A stretch of 64,000 bases of DNA, from positions 620,001 through 684,000 of the forward strand of contig NZ_JACHGJ010000001.1 in assembly GCF_014207565.1 (NCBI RefSeq), read 5' to 3'. The position numbers and the translations under genes are program-made. The notes beneath the pieces are model-generated. The model did not search any database and had not been told where the DNA came from. It worked only from the letters and a program-made list of their open reading frames with translations. Positions 25,248-34,813 of the stretch are shown here, in pieces. Every line of letters starts with the position of its first letter. Position 1 is the stretch's first letter. Source of the DNA: Spirochaeta isovalerica (lineage in GTDB: Bacteria > Spirochaetota > Spirochaetia > DSM-2461).

Positions 25248-26180
25248 TTATTCGTTGTTCGGTATTTCAAGCACCATCTGATCTCTGCAGAGAAAGGTTT
25301 CCGGAAAGTTTTCTTTTGCTTCCTTTTTCAATCTGCGAAGTTGTTTTTCCGTGTAGCGGGGACTGTAATGTATTAATCCCATTTTTTTTACGCCTCCGGC
25401 TTTTGAGGCGATTAATCCGGCCTGATAAGCGGTAAGATGTTTTTTTTCTTTTGCAGAGTCTGCCAATTCTTTCTCGAACATCCCTTCGCAGATAAGAAGA
25501 TCCGAGCCGGTAACTTCTTTGCTTATCGACTCGCGATAAAGCGTGTCAGTAACAAAGGAAAATTTCCGTCCTTTTCTTTCCATTCCCATAACATCCTGAG
25601 GATGAATAACCTTACCGTCATTAAGAACAACATCTTCGCCGCTCTGAAGTTTTGACCAGAGAGGTCCAACAGGTATTCCCGCTTCCTTAGCTTTTTCCGG
25701 ATAGAAGATACCAGGGCGCGGATCCTCTTCAAGTGTATATCCGACGCAAACTTTCGAATGTTTCAGAGGGAAAGAACGCACTTTATATCCTTCCCCTTCA
25801 TAGACGACTTGAGATACCGAAGGTTTTTCAATCTCCCGGATCTCGATATCATAATTAATATACATATCGAGAACTTCCCGGCTTGTCTCAACATATTCCC
25901 TGATTTTCGGAGGTCCGATTATTACCAGAGGTTCTGTTCTGTCTACTTGTGCCGAGAGCATGAGAATTCCCGGCAATCCTGTAATATGATCAGCATGAGT
26001 ATGCGAAATAAAAATCGTATTTATTTTTTTCCAGCGTAAATTTAGTGATCTAAGTGAAATTTGTGTGCCTTCTCCACAGTCGAAGAGAAATAAATCTCCT
26101 TCTCTTCTCAGAAGAACCGATGTAAGATATCTCCCCGGCAGAGGCATCATGCCGCCGGTTCCTAATATAAATGTTTCCAT
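25248..26180 (-). CDS. rnz: Ribonuclease Z
   Basis: A 310-residue metallo-beta-lactamase-fold endonuclease that removes 3-prime trailers of tRNA precursors. The metal site HTHADH is clear (ISHTHADHITGLPG), with the N-terminal FILGTGG and FDCGEGTQ, and FVTDTLY and a C-terminal GLIHYSPRYT supplying further ligands. Length is normal for the short form. METFILGTGG is the usual N-terminus of the family, so ATG at 26180 is chosen; an ATG at 26207 is an alternative. Neither has a convincing ribosome-binding site. It is divergent from the cardiolipin-synthase gene. Confidence 0.9.
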   Translation of the reverse strand: METFILGTGGMMPLPGRYLTSVLLRREGDLFLFDCGEGTQISLRSLNLRWKKINTIFISHTHADHITGLPGILMLSAQVDRTEPLVIIGPPKIREYVETSREVLDMYINYDIEIREIEKPSVSQVVYEGEGYKVRSFPLKHSKVCVGYTLEEDPRPGIFYPEKAKEAGIPVGPLWSKLQSGEDVVLNDGKVIHPQDVMGMERKGRKFSFVTDTLYRESISKEVTGSDLLICEGMFEKELADSAKEKKHLTAYQAGLIASKAGGVKKMGLIHYSPRYTEKQLRRLKKEAKENFPETFLCRDQMVLEIPNNE

Positions 26181-26250
26181 ACAGTATAAGAAAATAACAG
26201 ATTTCATTTTTTAAGTGAATAGATCACAATTTTCTTTTATATTATTTATT

Positions 26251-27717
26251 ATGTTTAAATTTGATATGTATCAGATTCTGGCCATAACAAGTATTCTGAT
26301 CACTGTTGCCGCGGCGCTGAGTATTCTTCTCGATGAAGACAAAACTACCGAGTCTGTTATTTCATGGCTTCTCTTCATTTTCATTTTCAGATGGATCGGT
26401 GTAATTTTTTATATCCTTCTAGGTATTAATTGGAAAAAGAATAATCTGGTACAGGAAAAGCCTGAAGACATTTTCAAAAAGTACCTTCAGTCAGCACTGG
26501 ACAGGCAAAGCCGGTTCCTGGAAAATTCTCTGAATACTGATTCAGATGAGACCTTTAACGACACGATAAAAACAATCCGACTCTTATTGTCCGGAAATAG
26601 TTCGATCCTGACATTAAATAACCGGATCAAGCTCTATTACGATGGACAGGAGGCGTTTAACGACCTCCTACGTGATATTGAACGGGCGGAAGATTCCATT
26701 CATATGGAGTTCTTTATATGGCGTTCAGACGTCCTGGGAGAGCGTATAAAAGAAGCCTTGATAAAAAAGGCTCTTCAGGGACTGGATGTGAAACTGATAT
26801 TCGACGGCCTCGGCTCTTTTGGAAAAATATCTTTTAAATACAGAAGGGAATTGAAAGAAAACGGTATTCAATTCAGATATTTTCTTGATCTCAACTCAGC
26901 AATGGCAAGATTGAAAATCAATTATAGAAATCACAGGAAAATAGTTGTTATAGATGGACGTAAAGGCTATACGGGAGGAATGAATATCGGGCAGGAGTAT
27001 ATAGACGGAGGCAGACGGTTCAGCACATGGCGGGATACAGCTCTTCGCGTTACCGGAGATTCGGTCATGCTTCTACAAGCACTTTTTTTAACAGACTGGA
27101 ACTCATCCGGACCCGCAGAATATATCGTTGATAGCAAATTTTTTCCATCCTTTCATCCTGATGAGGTTCAGATTCCCATGCAGATTGCTGTCAGCGGTCC
27201 CGATTCACGCTGGTCTTCCATTGAACAGTTATACTTCATACTTCTTACAAACGCCAATAAGGAAGTATGGATTCAAAGTCCTTATTTTGTTCCCAACGAC
27301 AGTATCCTGAAAGCCATGCAGGCATCGGCACTAAGCGGAATTAAAATACATCTGATGATGACAGGCATCCCCGATAAACGGGTGCCTTTCTGGGTGGCAC
27401 AGACCTATTTCGAAACTCTTCTGGAATCCGGTGTCAGAATCTACATGTACAAAGCCGGATTTCTCCATAGCAAAATGATGGTTTCCGATAAAAAAATCAG
27501 TACGGTAGGAACCTGTAATATGGATGTCAGAAGCTTTCATATCAACTTTGAAGTCAACTCAGTTATATATGATGAAAAGATCTCTTCTGAACTGGTTGAC
27601 AGATTCAATCTGGATCTGGAACATTGCGAGGAAATCACACTTCAGAGTTTGAGGAAAAGAGGGTTCTTCAGAAGGGTGAGAAATAACTTTTTACGTGTAT
27701 TCTCACCCATCATGTAG
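26251..27717 (+). CDS. cls: Cardiolipin synthase (phospholipase-D type)
   Basis: A 488-residue membrane enzyme that joins two phosphatidylglycerols. Two N-terminal helices (PLDc_N-like, about 6-28 and 38-58) precede two HKD motifs: NHRKIVVIDGRKGYTGGMN in the first half and HSKMMVSDKKISTVGTCNMD in the second. The gene's 5-prime flank has no clear ribosome-binding site; the ATG at 26251 is preferred, with GTG at 26215 as an alternative. The stop lies 5 bp before the convergent giant-surface-protein gene. Confidence 0.9.
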   Translation: MFKFDMYQILAITSILITVAAALSILLDEDKTTESVISWLLFIFIFRWIGVIFYILLGINWKKNNLVQEKPEDIFKKYLQSALDRQSRFLENSLNTDSDETFNDTIKTIRLLLSGNSSILTLNNRIKLYYDGQEAFNDLLRDIERAEDSIHMEFFIWRSDVLGERIKEALIKKALQGLDVKLIFDGLGSFGKISFKYRRELKENGIQFRYFLDLNSAMARLKINYRNHRKIVVIDGRKGYTGGMNIGQEYIDGGRRFSTWRDTALRVTGDSVMLLQALFLTDWNSSGPAEYIVDSKFFPSFHPDEVQIPMQIAVSGPDSRWSSIEQLYFILLTNANKEVWIQSPYFVPNDSILKAMQASALSGIKIHLMMTGIPDKRVPFWVAQTYFETLLESGVRIYMYKAGFLHSKMMVSDKKISTVGTCNMDVRSFHINFEVNSVIYDEKISSELVDRFNLDLEHCEEITLQSLRKRGFFRRVRNNFLRVFSPIM

Positions 27718-27722
27718 AAGTG

Positions 27723-30700
27723 CTAAAAGATTCCGATTCTAGCTCCGAAACTGATTGTCGGTGTTACACCAGCCTCAATATCTGAAGAAATAAACCAGAG
27801 CGCTGCCTCCGCGTATAGAGAATAAGAGTTGAACAACGACCAGTTCTCTATCTCAAACTTGGCAAATTCGTATTGAACGAGAACAGAACCCAGAACGACT
27901 CCGTTCTCAGTAAATGAATATCCGTCTTCAGACATAGTAAAGTAATTGAAATTGGCTCCCACAGCCAGAGACATGGAAAAGAAATCCCAGTCATACCCAA
28001 AGAAATAGCTGAAAGGTATATCCAGAATCGTAGCGAGAAGTTTTGCTCCGATAACGATTCCTGTAAAACGACCGGGAGGAGCAAGTCCTGCCTGAACCTG
28101 AAGCTTTACCACATCGTCAAAAAAGCTTAATCCGACTCCGATTTCTCCATAAGTTGAACCCAGCGCATGGAAATCGATATACAGCCCCTGTATGAAAGAA
28201 GGAACTTCGTACTTTTCTTTCCTTCCTTCCCGAATCAGAACTTCAACTGTATCAAGACCATTGGCATCGCTTGCCGTACCAACAAGCGATATATTCTCAT
28301 TGAATGTTCTGTTTTCTTCGGGATAGAAAAGATCGACATCCGGTGCCGTCTCGTCAATGTTGACAAATAGCTTGGATACAGCGACAGTTCCATCTCTGAA
28401 ATGAGCACTGATAATCAACTGATTGATGCCTTCCGGAAGATCATATGTTTCCAGTCGGAACTCCCAGTTTTCTCTTCCTTTTGCTCTGGAGAAAGTTTGA
28501 CCATTATCCAGACTCACTTCGACATAATCAACAGTCTTTGTTTTATCGGAATCTTCCCCATTGAGACCGCTGTAACCCGCATTTCCTGTAACCATTGGCC
28601 GGCCTGATACAAATTGGCCGCTTATAATATTTCCGACCTGGACCCATGGTCCATCTGTCATATATTCAAAAGTCCGTTCCCGCGAGATGATTGATGATTC
28701 GCCTGTTCCGATTTCCACCTGAGCAACATGTTTTCCATCGGAAAGAGAGTTAACATCAATGGGAAAAGAGAATAAGCCGTTTTCATCGGCTTCCAAAGTC
28801 TCAAAAATCTCACCATCAATTTTAAGAACGATCCGTTTTGATTCTGAACCTTTGACAATTCCGTCAATAGCGAAGGGGCCGGCAAAAGACTTGCCTTCTT
28901 CGGGAAAAAAGATATCAACTGAACGGCTTTCTGAATCGGGAATGATTTTCAGATTTCTCGTTTCACTGATGCTGTTATCCGCGAAGTCGACTACTGTTAT
29001 ATTCAGGTTATACAATCCAGGTTTATAGCCGGATATATCATAAACTTCTCTGAATACGCCTTCCGTGACGATTTCATTTGTGAAAGTTTCAAATTCCGGA
29101 TCATCCAGTGCATTGAGTTCAGCAATTACGCTCTTGAGACCTGTACCATCATAAACTTTACCATCCAGAATCAGTTGACCGGCGAAAGAGCTGCTCTCTC
29201 CCGGCGTATCAAGCTTAATCTCAGGGACAGTATTGTCAATATTGATAATCGTTGAACTGATACCGACTGTTCCTGCGCCATCGATAGCTTTAATTAGAAT
29301 GGAATGAGTACCATCTCCCGGTAATCGAGTATCAAATGAATATTCCCAGAATACTGTTTTTACTGTTTCCTTTTCGATAGTTTCATTTTTCGGAGTATCT
29401 TCGCCATCGATATTAACTACCGGTTCGGGATCCTCTGCAGAAATGCCTTCCGGATTATTATTCTGAAGAATTGTTGCTTCATTAAAGGTGATACCGTTAT
29501 CATATGAAATAAAAACATTTCTGATTCCGTTCTCATCAAAACTCTGCCCTTCCACGACAATTGTTGACTTTATATAGTCATCAATAGATGGATTGATAAC
29601 AGTGCTTACAGGTTCAGATTTGGAAATGAGGAATTTCGACTCAACAATATCACTGGGGAAGCCACCGATATCTTCAGCATATATACTGATTTTATGTTCT
29701 CCGTCATCAAGATCATCAAGAGAAAAGGGAATGTTGTAATAAAAATTCCCTTCGATAGATCTGAATTCCCCGCCGTCTACAGAGTAATAAATAGAATCCA
29801 CTGCATCATCATCAAAAACGAGACCGGTAATGGAAAAATCGTTTCTCAATGTCGAGCCGGTTGACGGGACTTCAATTACGGCAGATGGTTTATCAGCATC
29901 GAGGTCCACATTGAAAACGGGTTTGTATTCGACTTCATTTCTTCCGCCATCGACTGCTTTAAAAACAAAGAGAGAAGAATCGGAATTTTCCACCGATAAA
30001 TCTATGTTATGAGAGAAGGTATTGTGGGAAGTTAACTCTACGGGATTAAAAGTTGCACCATCCTCTGAAAAATACAATTTCCCCTGACCGTGAAAACCTT
30101 CAATTACACCGCTGACCGTGATTATTCCCTCAACAGGTTCTTCCGGCCCGGGGGATAAAATACGAACTTCCGGGATTGTCCGATCGATAATAAAAGGCAT
30201 GGTTGTACGCGAAATATTGCCCATATCGTCTTCCAGTACCAAAGTAAAAAAATGCGAACCTTCATTGATGGATGAAAGATCAAACTCCTGATCGATCAGA
30301 TATTGTTCGCCTTCCCGGTTGAAATCAATGCTCAATGGATTACCAGATGTACCGGTAGTGCCGGAGTATTCAAGCGAAACTTTTCGGAGAGGAGACATAT
30401 CGTCGAATTCCCCTTTGAGAATCATCAAATTTTGTATGAAATTACTTGATATTTCATCAATTTCTGTAATCTTCTCAACTGATTCGACAAGAACTTCTTC
30501 TCCTTCACTGTTTTTCTGAAGTGTTTCCACTGTTCTGTTTTTCTTGATTTTCACTGGAACCCGAATGGGATTCAGTGTAAGAACCGGCGGAGAGAAATCT
30601 GATGCCGCATATATTTCTTCAGAGACATACTCTTTTCCCGAAGTGCCGAACACTTTAATTTTGAAACGCACAGGTGCTGTTTCTGAAAGAGGAACGAGAG

Positions 30701-32615
30701 AAAATCCGCTTTCAAGAACCTCAGCTTTTATAGAATTCTGAGGAGGATCAAGTTCTACGGAACGGACTGAATCTCCGGCAATGAATCCCGTCAGGGGCAT
30801 TATTTGAGATATATTAACAGGATCCTGACTCCGCAATCTGATATCCGAGATGATCAGTCCCTGGTCATTTAATTGAAGCGGATTAAAGCTTTCATCTTTT
30901 CCAGGAGCAGGGGCAATATAAATGCGACAATTTATTTCACTTTTCCGTTCCAGAGAATCCTCAACTCTCATAGATAAATCATAGGCACCGGGTTCAGGTT
31001 TTCCCGGTAAAGCAATTGAAAATAGGCCTTTGGTTACTTTCGAAGTCAATTCTTCCTGACCGTCAAAAGAATAAAAGAGTGTGATATCATTCTCTCCTCC
31101 TTCGACTCGCCCCGATATCTTTGCAGTTTTTCCCTGCTGAAAAACAGCTCCGTTAAACCAGGGAAGAATTTCTTTATCACGGGTATATTCGGTAAGGATG
31201 AGAACGGGTTCACTGGTTGCTTTATAGAAGACATACTTTGAGCTAACCCCATTAATTCCATATATATCTGTTCCGGAAATTTCAAGAATATGTTTACCCG
31301 GTTCCAGATTATAAAAATCCAGGACAAAAGGACCATAAGTATCCTGATTGATAACCTCTCCGCCATCAATAGAAAATGAAACGGAAGCTGGTCCATCGTC
31401 ATCATTTACAATTCCTTTCAATACCGGTTCATCGTAATTGAGATAATCTCCATCTGTAAAATCGATCAGCGAAACGACCGGCAAGTCTTCTTCCAGAGCG
31501 GTCTTGAATTTATATTTGATCTCTTCCGTATTATCCGATAGATCAGTAGCGAGGAAAGAGATTGTCCCGCCTTTCAAGCCTGAATAATCAAATGTCTTAT
31601 TCCAGTAGGGATTTCCCGGAATAAGAATGATTTCTTCTTCTTCTCCACCATCCTGCACACAGATAAACGACTTTATTCCCACTTCATCAGTTACAGTACC
31701 TGTAACGGTAATTCTTCCATTTAATATATCTTCTTCTGTTGGTGAAATGAGAGTGATAACAGGTTTTTCGTTATCGGAATAATAGACAAAAACCGTTGAA
31801 CCTTCAGATCCTGTATTATCTAAAGCACGGAATCTTACATATGAGGTTCCCCCGGCATTTTCTCTTGTATCCAGATCAAGGGAAAACGCTCTTTCCGCAT
31901 GTTCTTCTTTTCCTGATAATTTCAGATTTTCCCAGGTTTCTCCATCCAGACTGAACTCAAGAGACAAGACTCCATTAGTATCAACAACACTACCGCTGAT
32001 TTTCTTTTTGCCCGACAGGATTTCTCCATTTTCATGAGAATCAACTGTTATGACCGGTTTCGTTTTATCCAGATTTATTTCAACAGCATACTCCGGCCCC
32101 GTAAGACCGTTAACATCTGATGCCCTGGCATAAAGAGTGTATTTTCCGTCATTCCACTTATCTGTATTGACGAAAGCGGCCCAGAATATGGTCCCGTCCG
32201 CTTTCATCCAGGTTCCATCGTTTATCCTGTACTCTACGAATGCAACAGCATCATCGTCTTTTGCGGTTCCGACTATATTGAAATTTCCACCGACACGCAT
32301 AGATCTGGAAGGACTGGATATTGTCGCTACAGGCAGATCTGATTCGGAATCTATAAAAATATTGATTGGTCCATCTATAGAGATATTACCGGCTCGGTCC
32401 CGGCTACGGATTATTAAATTGTACGTTCCATCTTTAAAACCGGAAATGTCGTAATCGTATGTCCAGTTTTCCAGACCGTTTACCTTGTGGTATTCGACTG
32501 AATCCTTAACTGATTCTTCAGTCGCTAAGGTTTTATCGTCACTCTGAGCATAAGTTAAGCCGGAAACAGCTATCAACCAGAGACAAATTAACTTTTTGAT
32601 CTTTACTTTATACAT
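27723..32615 (-). CDS. Giant exported Ig-like repeat protein with C-terminal barrel-like domain
   Basis: A 1630-residue protein. The signal peptide is clear (MYKVKIKKLICLWLIAVSGLTYAQ; start ATG at 32615). The body is more than ten Ig/Big-like modules, each with phrases such as DKTKPVITV, GxITVTGTVTDE and VxYSxDGGEF. The last roughly 145 residues are different: alternating hydrophobic and aromatic strands (ATILDIPFSYFFGYDWDFFSMSLAVGANFNYFTM and so on), ending in Ile-Phe, as in outer-membrane beta-barrels. This suggests export to the cell surface and a role in adhesion or envelope integrity. The first module seems to begin mid-domain just after the signal peptide. It lies downstream of sfsA on the same strand, across a hairpin. 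Confidence 0.7.
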   Translation of the reverse strand: MYKVKIKKLICLWLIAVSGLTYAQSDDKTLATEESVKDSVEYHKVNGLENWTYDYDISGFKDGTYNLIIRSRDRAGNISIDGPINIFIDSESDLPVATISSPSRSMRVGGNFNIVGTAKDDDAVAFVEYRINDGTWMKADGTIFWAAFVNTDKWNDGKYTLYARASDVNGLTGPEYAVEINLDKTKPVITVDSHENGEILSGKKKISGSVVDTNGVLSLEFSLDGETWENLKLSGKEEHAERAFSLDLDTRENAGGTSYVRFRALDNTGSEGSTVFVYYSDNEKPVITLISPTEEDILNGRITVTGTVTDEVGIKSFICVQDGGEEEEIILIPGNPYWNKTFDYSGLKGGTISFLATDLSDNTEEIKYKFKTALEEDLPVVSLIDFTDGDYLNYDEPVLKGIVNDDDGPASVSFSIDGGEVINQDTYGPFVLDFYNLEPGKHILEISGTDIYGINGVSSKYVFYKATSEPVLILTEYTRDKEILPWFNGAVFQQGKTAKISGRVEGGENDITLFYSFDGQEELTSKVTKGLFSIALPGKPEPGAYDLSMRVEDSLERKSEINCRIYIAPAPGKDESFNPLQLNDQGLIISDIRLRSQDPVNISQIMPLTGFIAGDSVRSVELDPPQNSIKAEVLESGFSLVPLSETAPVRFKIKVFGTSGKEYVSEEIYAASDFSPPVLTLNPIRVPVKIKKNRTVETLQKNSEGEEVLVESVEKITEIDEISSNFIQNLMILKGEFDDMSPLRKVSLEYSGTTGTSGNPLSIDFNREGEQYLIDQEFDLSSINEGSHFFTLVLEDDMGNISRTTMPFIIDRTIPEVRILSPGPEEPVEGIITVSGVIEGFHGQGKLYFSEDGATFNPVELTSHNTFSHNIDLSVENSDSSLFVFKAVDGGRNEVEYKPVFNVDLDADKPSAVIEVPSTGSTLRNDFSITGLVFDDDAVDSIYYSVDGGEFRSIEGNFYYNIPFSLDDLDDGEHKISIYAEDIGGFPSDIVESKFLISKSEPVSTVINPSIDDYIKSTIVVEGQSFDENGIRNVFISYDNGITFNEATILQNNNPEGISAEDPEPVVNIDGEDTPKNETIEKETVKTVFWEYSFDTRLPGDGTHSILIKAIDGAGTVGISSTIINIDNTVPEIKLDTPGESSSFAGQLILDGKVYDGTGLKSVIAELNALDDPEFETFTNEIVTEGVFREVYDISGYKPGLYNLNITVVDFADNSISETRNLKIIPDSESRSVDIFFPEEGKSFAGPFAIDGIVKGSESKRIVLKIDGEIFETLEADENGLFSFPIDVNSLSDGKHVAQVEIGTGESSIISRERTFEYMTDGPWVQVGNIISGQFVSGRPMVTGNAGYSGLNGEDSDKTKTVDYVEVSLDNGQTFSRAKGRENWEFRLETYDLPEGINQLIISAHFRDGTVAVSKLFVNIDETAPDVDLFYPEENRTFNENISLVGTASDANGLDTVEVLIREGRKEKYEVPSFIQGLYIDFHALGSTYGEIGVGLSFFDDVVKLQVQAGLAPPGRFTGIVIGAKLLATILDIPFSYFFGYDWDFFSMSLAVGANFNYFTMSEDGYSFTENGVVLGSVLVQYEFAKFEIENWSLFNSYSLYAEAALWFISSDIEAGVTPTISFGARIGIF

Positions 32616-32730
32616 GAGATACCAAACCCTTGAATGATCAGATTTTTTCAAATCTCAATTATTTAAAGCAATATTCGTGCCACTGATAACAGGGCGGAAA
32701 TAATACTTTAAATTCAAATATTTTCTATTG

Positions 32731-32772
32731 TTTTCGACATACGGGGCGACGATTCGCCCGAATTGTCGAAAA
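32731..32772 (-). terminator. Long interrupted hairpin after sfsA
   Basis: Outer arms of 9 bp (32731-32739 and 32764-32772) and an inner GGGCGA/TCGCCC stem (32744-32749 and 32754-32759) form an interrupted hairpin just after the sfsA stop. It has short T/A flanks on both sides, so a terminator for sfsA is likely, but a transcript reading on into the giant gene cannot be excluded. Confidence 0.5.
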
Positions 32773-32778
32773 AAGTAA

Positions 32779-33876
32779 TCAGAGCCTTAAAACAGGTCTG
32801 ACCATTCGGAAATCCAGTAAGACTTTCTGAAAAAACCTAGATAATCTTGGATTTTCTTTACTTTCCAACAAATAGTATTCATTACTTTTATCGGCAATTT
32901 TTATTTTGTTTGAAGAAATACATTTCATGAACTCATGACACTCCTCAACGGGAACTCTTAATGCCCACGTCATTTCAAGCCGCGATGAATTCCTTAATAT
33001 TTCAAGTGTCGATTCCGGTTTTTTCCTTTTTCGCTTGTGCTTCTCAATCCTTTTGTTCAACATTTCTTTTTCTGAGGAAAGATAGAGATAATATTTCTGA
33101 TCTTTATAAAATTGCATTATATATATTCCCCGATCAAATTGACCTTCATTCTCATAGAGATTCCACAATAGGGGTACTTCCTTATGATCCTTAATTATAT
33201 TCAGCTCTTTATCCCATCCGGCCGTACAGGGAATTATTTTTACCAGATCTCTAGACTCGTATAAAGTTCTTGAAAATTCAGGATCAGTATGATAATCGGG
33301 ACAAAAAGCATTAATCCGGTCAGACTGTATGATAAATAGAACAGCTGTGCGGATTCCCTTCCGACTCATTTCAGCCAGTTCTTCAACATGGCGTTTACCC
33401 CGGCTTGTCACGGCATCGGGAAACATGGCTAAGTGTCCGGCAAACAATGTCGATGATTTCACCTCACAATATAGTTCCTCTCCCCTTTTGTTCTCCAGCA
33501 AAAGATCAAAACGGCTATGACCGACCGAGACTTCCCTCTTCTTTAAGTAATAACCATTAAGAGACGGAATTGATTGAGTTTTGACAAGATATTCTGCGAC
33601 TTTATTATTAACATGGGTATCGAGCATTATGACTTCATCTGAATCTGATACTACTGCCATTACACGATAAGGGTATTTAACGTGATCACCCATTTTCTGA
33701 ACATAAAGCGTTGCTCCCGGAATAAAAAGCTCTCCCAGCTTTCCGGGATTGGGAAGAGATGCACCGGTCGTCCTCCCCTCTACCTCAATGATAACCACAA
33801 AACGGTTTGGTCTTTCAATGAGCTTGCCTGTCTTGAAGTTATACGGAAAAAAGCGATAGTCATCTTCCTCTTTCAT
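32779..33876 (-). CDS. sfsA: SfsA-like nuclease fused to a GIY-YIG/DUF123-like domain
   Basis: A 365-residue protein against about 230-245 for ordinary SfsA. The first roughly 230 residues match SfsA, a DNA-binding/nuclease-like protein linked to sugar regulation: RPNRFVVIIEVEG, SLPNPGKLGEL, ELYCEVKSSTLFAGHLAMFPDAVTSRGKRHVEEL and FIIQSDRINAFCPD. The rest begins with RGIYIMQFY and contains LNKRIEKHKRKRKKPESTLEILR followed by PVEECHEFM. This resembles the DUF123 (GIY-YIG-like) domain otherwise attached to endonuclease III in archaea. The ATG at 33876 is the first with good context; an upstream TTG is possible. Confidence 0.8.
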   Translation of the reverse strand: MKEEDDYRFFPYNFKTGKLIERPNRFVVIIEVEGRTTGASLPNPGKLGELFIPGATLYVQKMGDHVKYPYRVMAVVSDSDEVIMLDTHVNNKVAEYLVKTQSIPSLNGYYLKKREVSVGHSRFDLLLENKRGEELYCEVKSSTLFAGHLAMFPDAVTSRGKRHVEELAEMSRKGIRTAVLFIIQSDRINAFCPDYHTDPEFSRTLYESRDLVKIIPCTAGWDKELNIIKDHKEVPLLWNLYENEGQFDRGIYIMQFYKDQKYYLYLSSEKEMLNKRIEKHKRKRKKPESTLEILRNSSRLEMTWALRVPVEECHEFMKCISSNKIKIADKSNEYYLLESKENPRLSRFFQKVLLDFRMVRPVLRL

Positions 33877-33992
33877 AACTAAAGTATACAATAATTTGTT
33901 GCTTTATTTAATACTTATTGCGAATCATTATTATTTAACCCCTTCTATGGAAAGAAATTATTTATTCTTGAAAAAAAAGTTAACACTTTTCC

Positions 33993-34020
33993 TTGAAAGG
34001 ATTCCGAAATGGAATATAAT
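33993..34020 (+). promoter_or_regulatory. Strong candidate promoter in gene-poor gap
   Basis: TTGAAA (33993-33998) and a perfect TATAAT (34015-34020) separated by 16 bp. It sits in the 450-bp stretch (33877-34327) without a convincing gene and points at the row of hairpins that follows. Confidence 0.6.
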
Positions 34021-34275
34021 GTTATTATTAGTCACGAATCTGTTGGAGGGGTCAGATTTTTTTCTTTCAATACTAAACATTACCCTTCTCTGCTTGTTAT
34101 GGCAGGAATCGGGTTTATTGAACCTCTTGTCCGGAAATTACGGTATTTCCGGAACAGACTTTCACTATGGAAGCTGGCAGGGGGTTGCCGGTTTACCGGC
34201 TTACCTTATCAGTAATACCCGTTAACTGATATTTTCCCCGGTTTGTAATGCCCCACAATCCGGGGATTCATTTTT
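34021..34275 (+). ncRNA. Candidate small RNA or long leader, family not recognised
   Basis: Downstream of the promoter at 33993-34020 are successive inverted repeats: GGTT/AACC (34112-34124), a perfect 9-bp TCCGGAAAT/ATTTCCGGA hairpin (34130-34153), GCCGGT/ACCGGC (34187-34200), TATCAGT/ACTGATA (34207-34231) and CCCCGG/CCGGGG (34236-34265) followed by a T-rich run. Small frames over this region (such as 33947-34225) have no recognisable family and may be incidental. A 250-nt RNA is the simplest reading. It could also be an attenuator-type leader for the membrane-protein gene at 34328. I did not see hallmarks of 6S, tmRNA, RNase P or SRP RNA. Confidence 0.45.
34236..34275 (+). terminator. Candidate terminator of the 34.0-34.3 kb unit
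   Basis: CCCCGG (34236-34241) and CCGGGG (34260-34265) with an 18-nt loop, then ATTCATTTTTT. The loop is long for an intrinsic terminator, so confidence is moderate. Confidence 0.5.
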
Positions 34276-34327
34276 TATAAATACATCTTATATTGACAAT
34301 GGTGATCATTGAGGACAGAATTCAGTT

Positions 34328-34771
34328 ATGGAATCACAAATAATTATAGACTTTGTCGCGAAATATTTTTACTGGGCTTTTCTTGCATGGATATTTATGA
34401 CTCTCATTCAAAGACGTCATGGAAGCAAAGGCGTAAAGAAACGAATGGCCGTACTTTATCAGGCTATTCTGATTTTTTTAATTATGGTTTATGCCACTAT
34501 TCTGAAGATGAACGATCTGACAGATATTTATCTGATTATTGCAGCCATAGTTGCCCTTATGATACTATTCTTCGGCAGGAAATTGATTCTCCCTTACCAC
34601 TCTCGCTGCAGGGTCTGCGGCAAGAGAATGTCATTCGAACGGATTTTTTACTATGACGATCCTTTATGCAGTGAACATGATGAAGAAGAAATCGAAATGA
34701 CCGAAGAGGTTAAGAAAAAAATCAAGGAAATCAAAGAGGAAGATCAAAAGGATAAGCCCGATAATAATTGA
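34328..34771 (+). CDS. Small membrane protein with C-terminal zinc-ribbon-like CxxC motif
   Basis: A 147-residue protein: hydrophobic helices at about 8-26, 42-60 and 65-88, then a cytoplasmic CRVCGKRMSFERIFYYDDPLCSEH segment. Two Cys plus Cys/His at the right spacing suggest a small metal-binding knuckle. The tail is acidic and then basic. It is not a family I recognise. GAGG precedes the ATG. It lies after the candidate RNA and before a strong terminator, convergent with tyrS. Confidence 0.7.
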   Translation: MESQIIIDFVAKYFYWAFLAWIFMTLIQRRHGSKGVKKRMAVLYQAILIFLIMVYATILKMNDLTDIYLIIAAIVALMILFFGRKLILPYHSRCRVCGKRMSFERIFYYDDPLCSEHDEEEIEMTEEVKKKIKEIKEEDQKDKPDNN

Positions 34772-34772
34772 T

Positions 34773-34808
34773 AAAAAAGGCGATCCTTGTATCAGGATCG
34801 CCTTTTTT
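34773..34808. terminator. Strong bidirectional intrinsic terminator
   Basis: Perfect 15-bp arms (34773-34787 and 34794-34808) with a 6-nt loop, A-run on one side and T-run on the other, between the small membrane-protein gene and the tyrS stop. Confidence 0.95.
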
Positions 34809-34813
34809 TGATT

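Noticed and set aside
34009-34215. A 68-residue frame with AAAGGA upstream
   Set aside because: It starts inside the promoter -10 region and overlaps the hairpins; its sequence has no recognisable domain.
33947-34225. A possible 92-residue membrane-type protein in the 34 kb gap
   Set aside because: No recognisable family and no ribosome-binding site; it overlaps a row of hairpins behind a strong promoter, so RNA is more likely.
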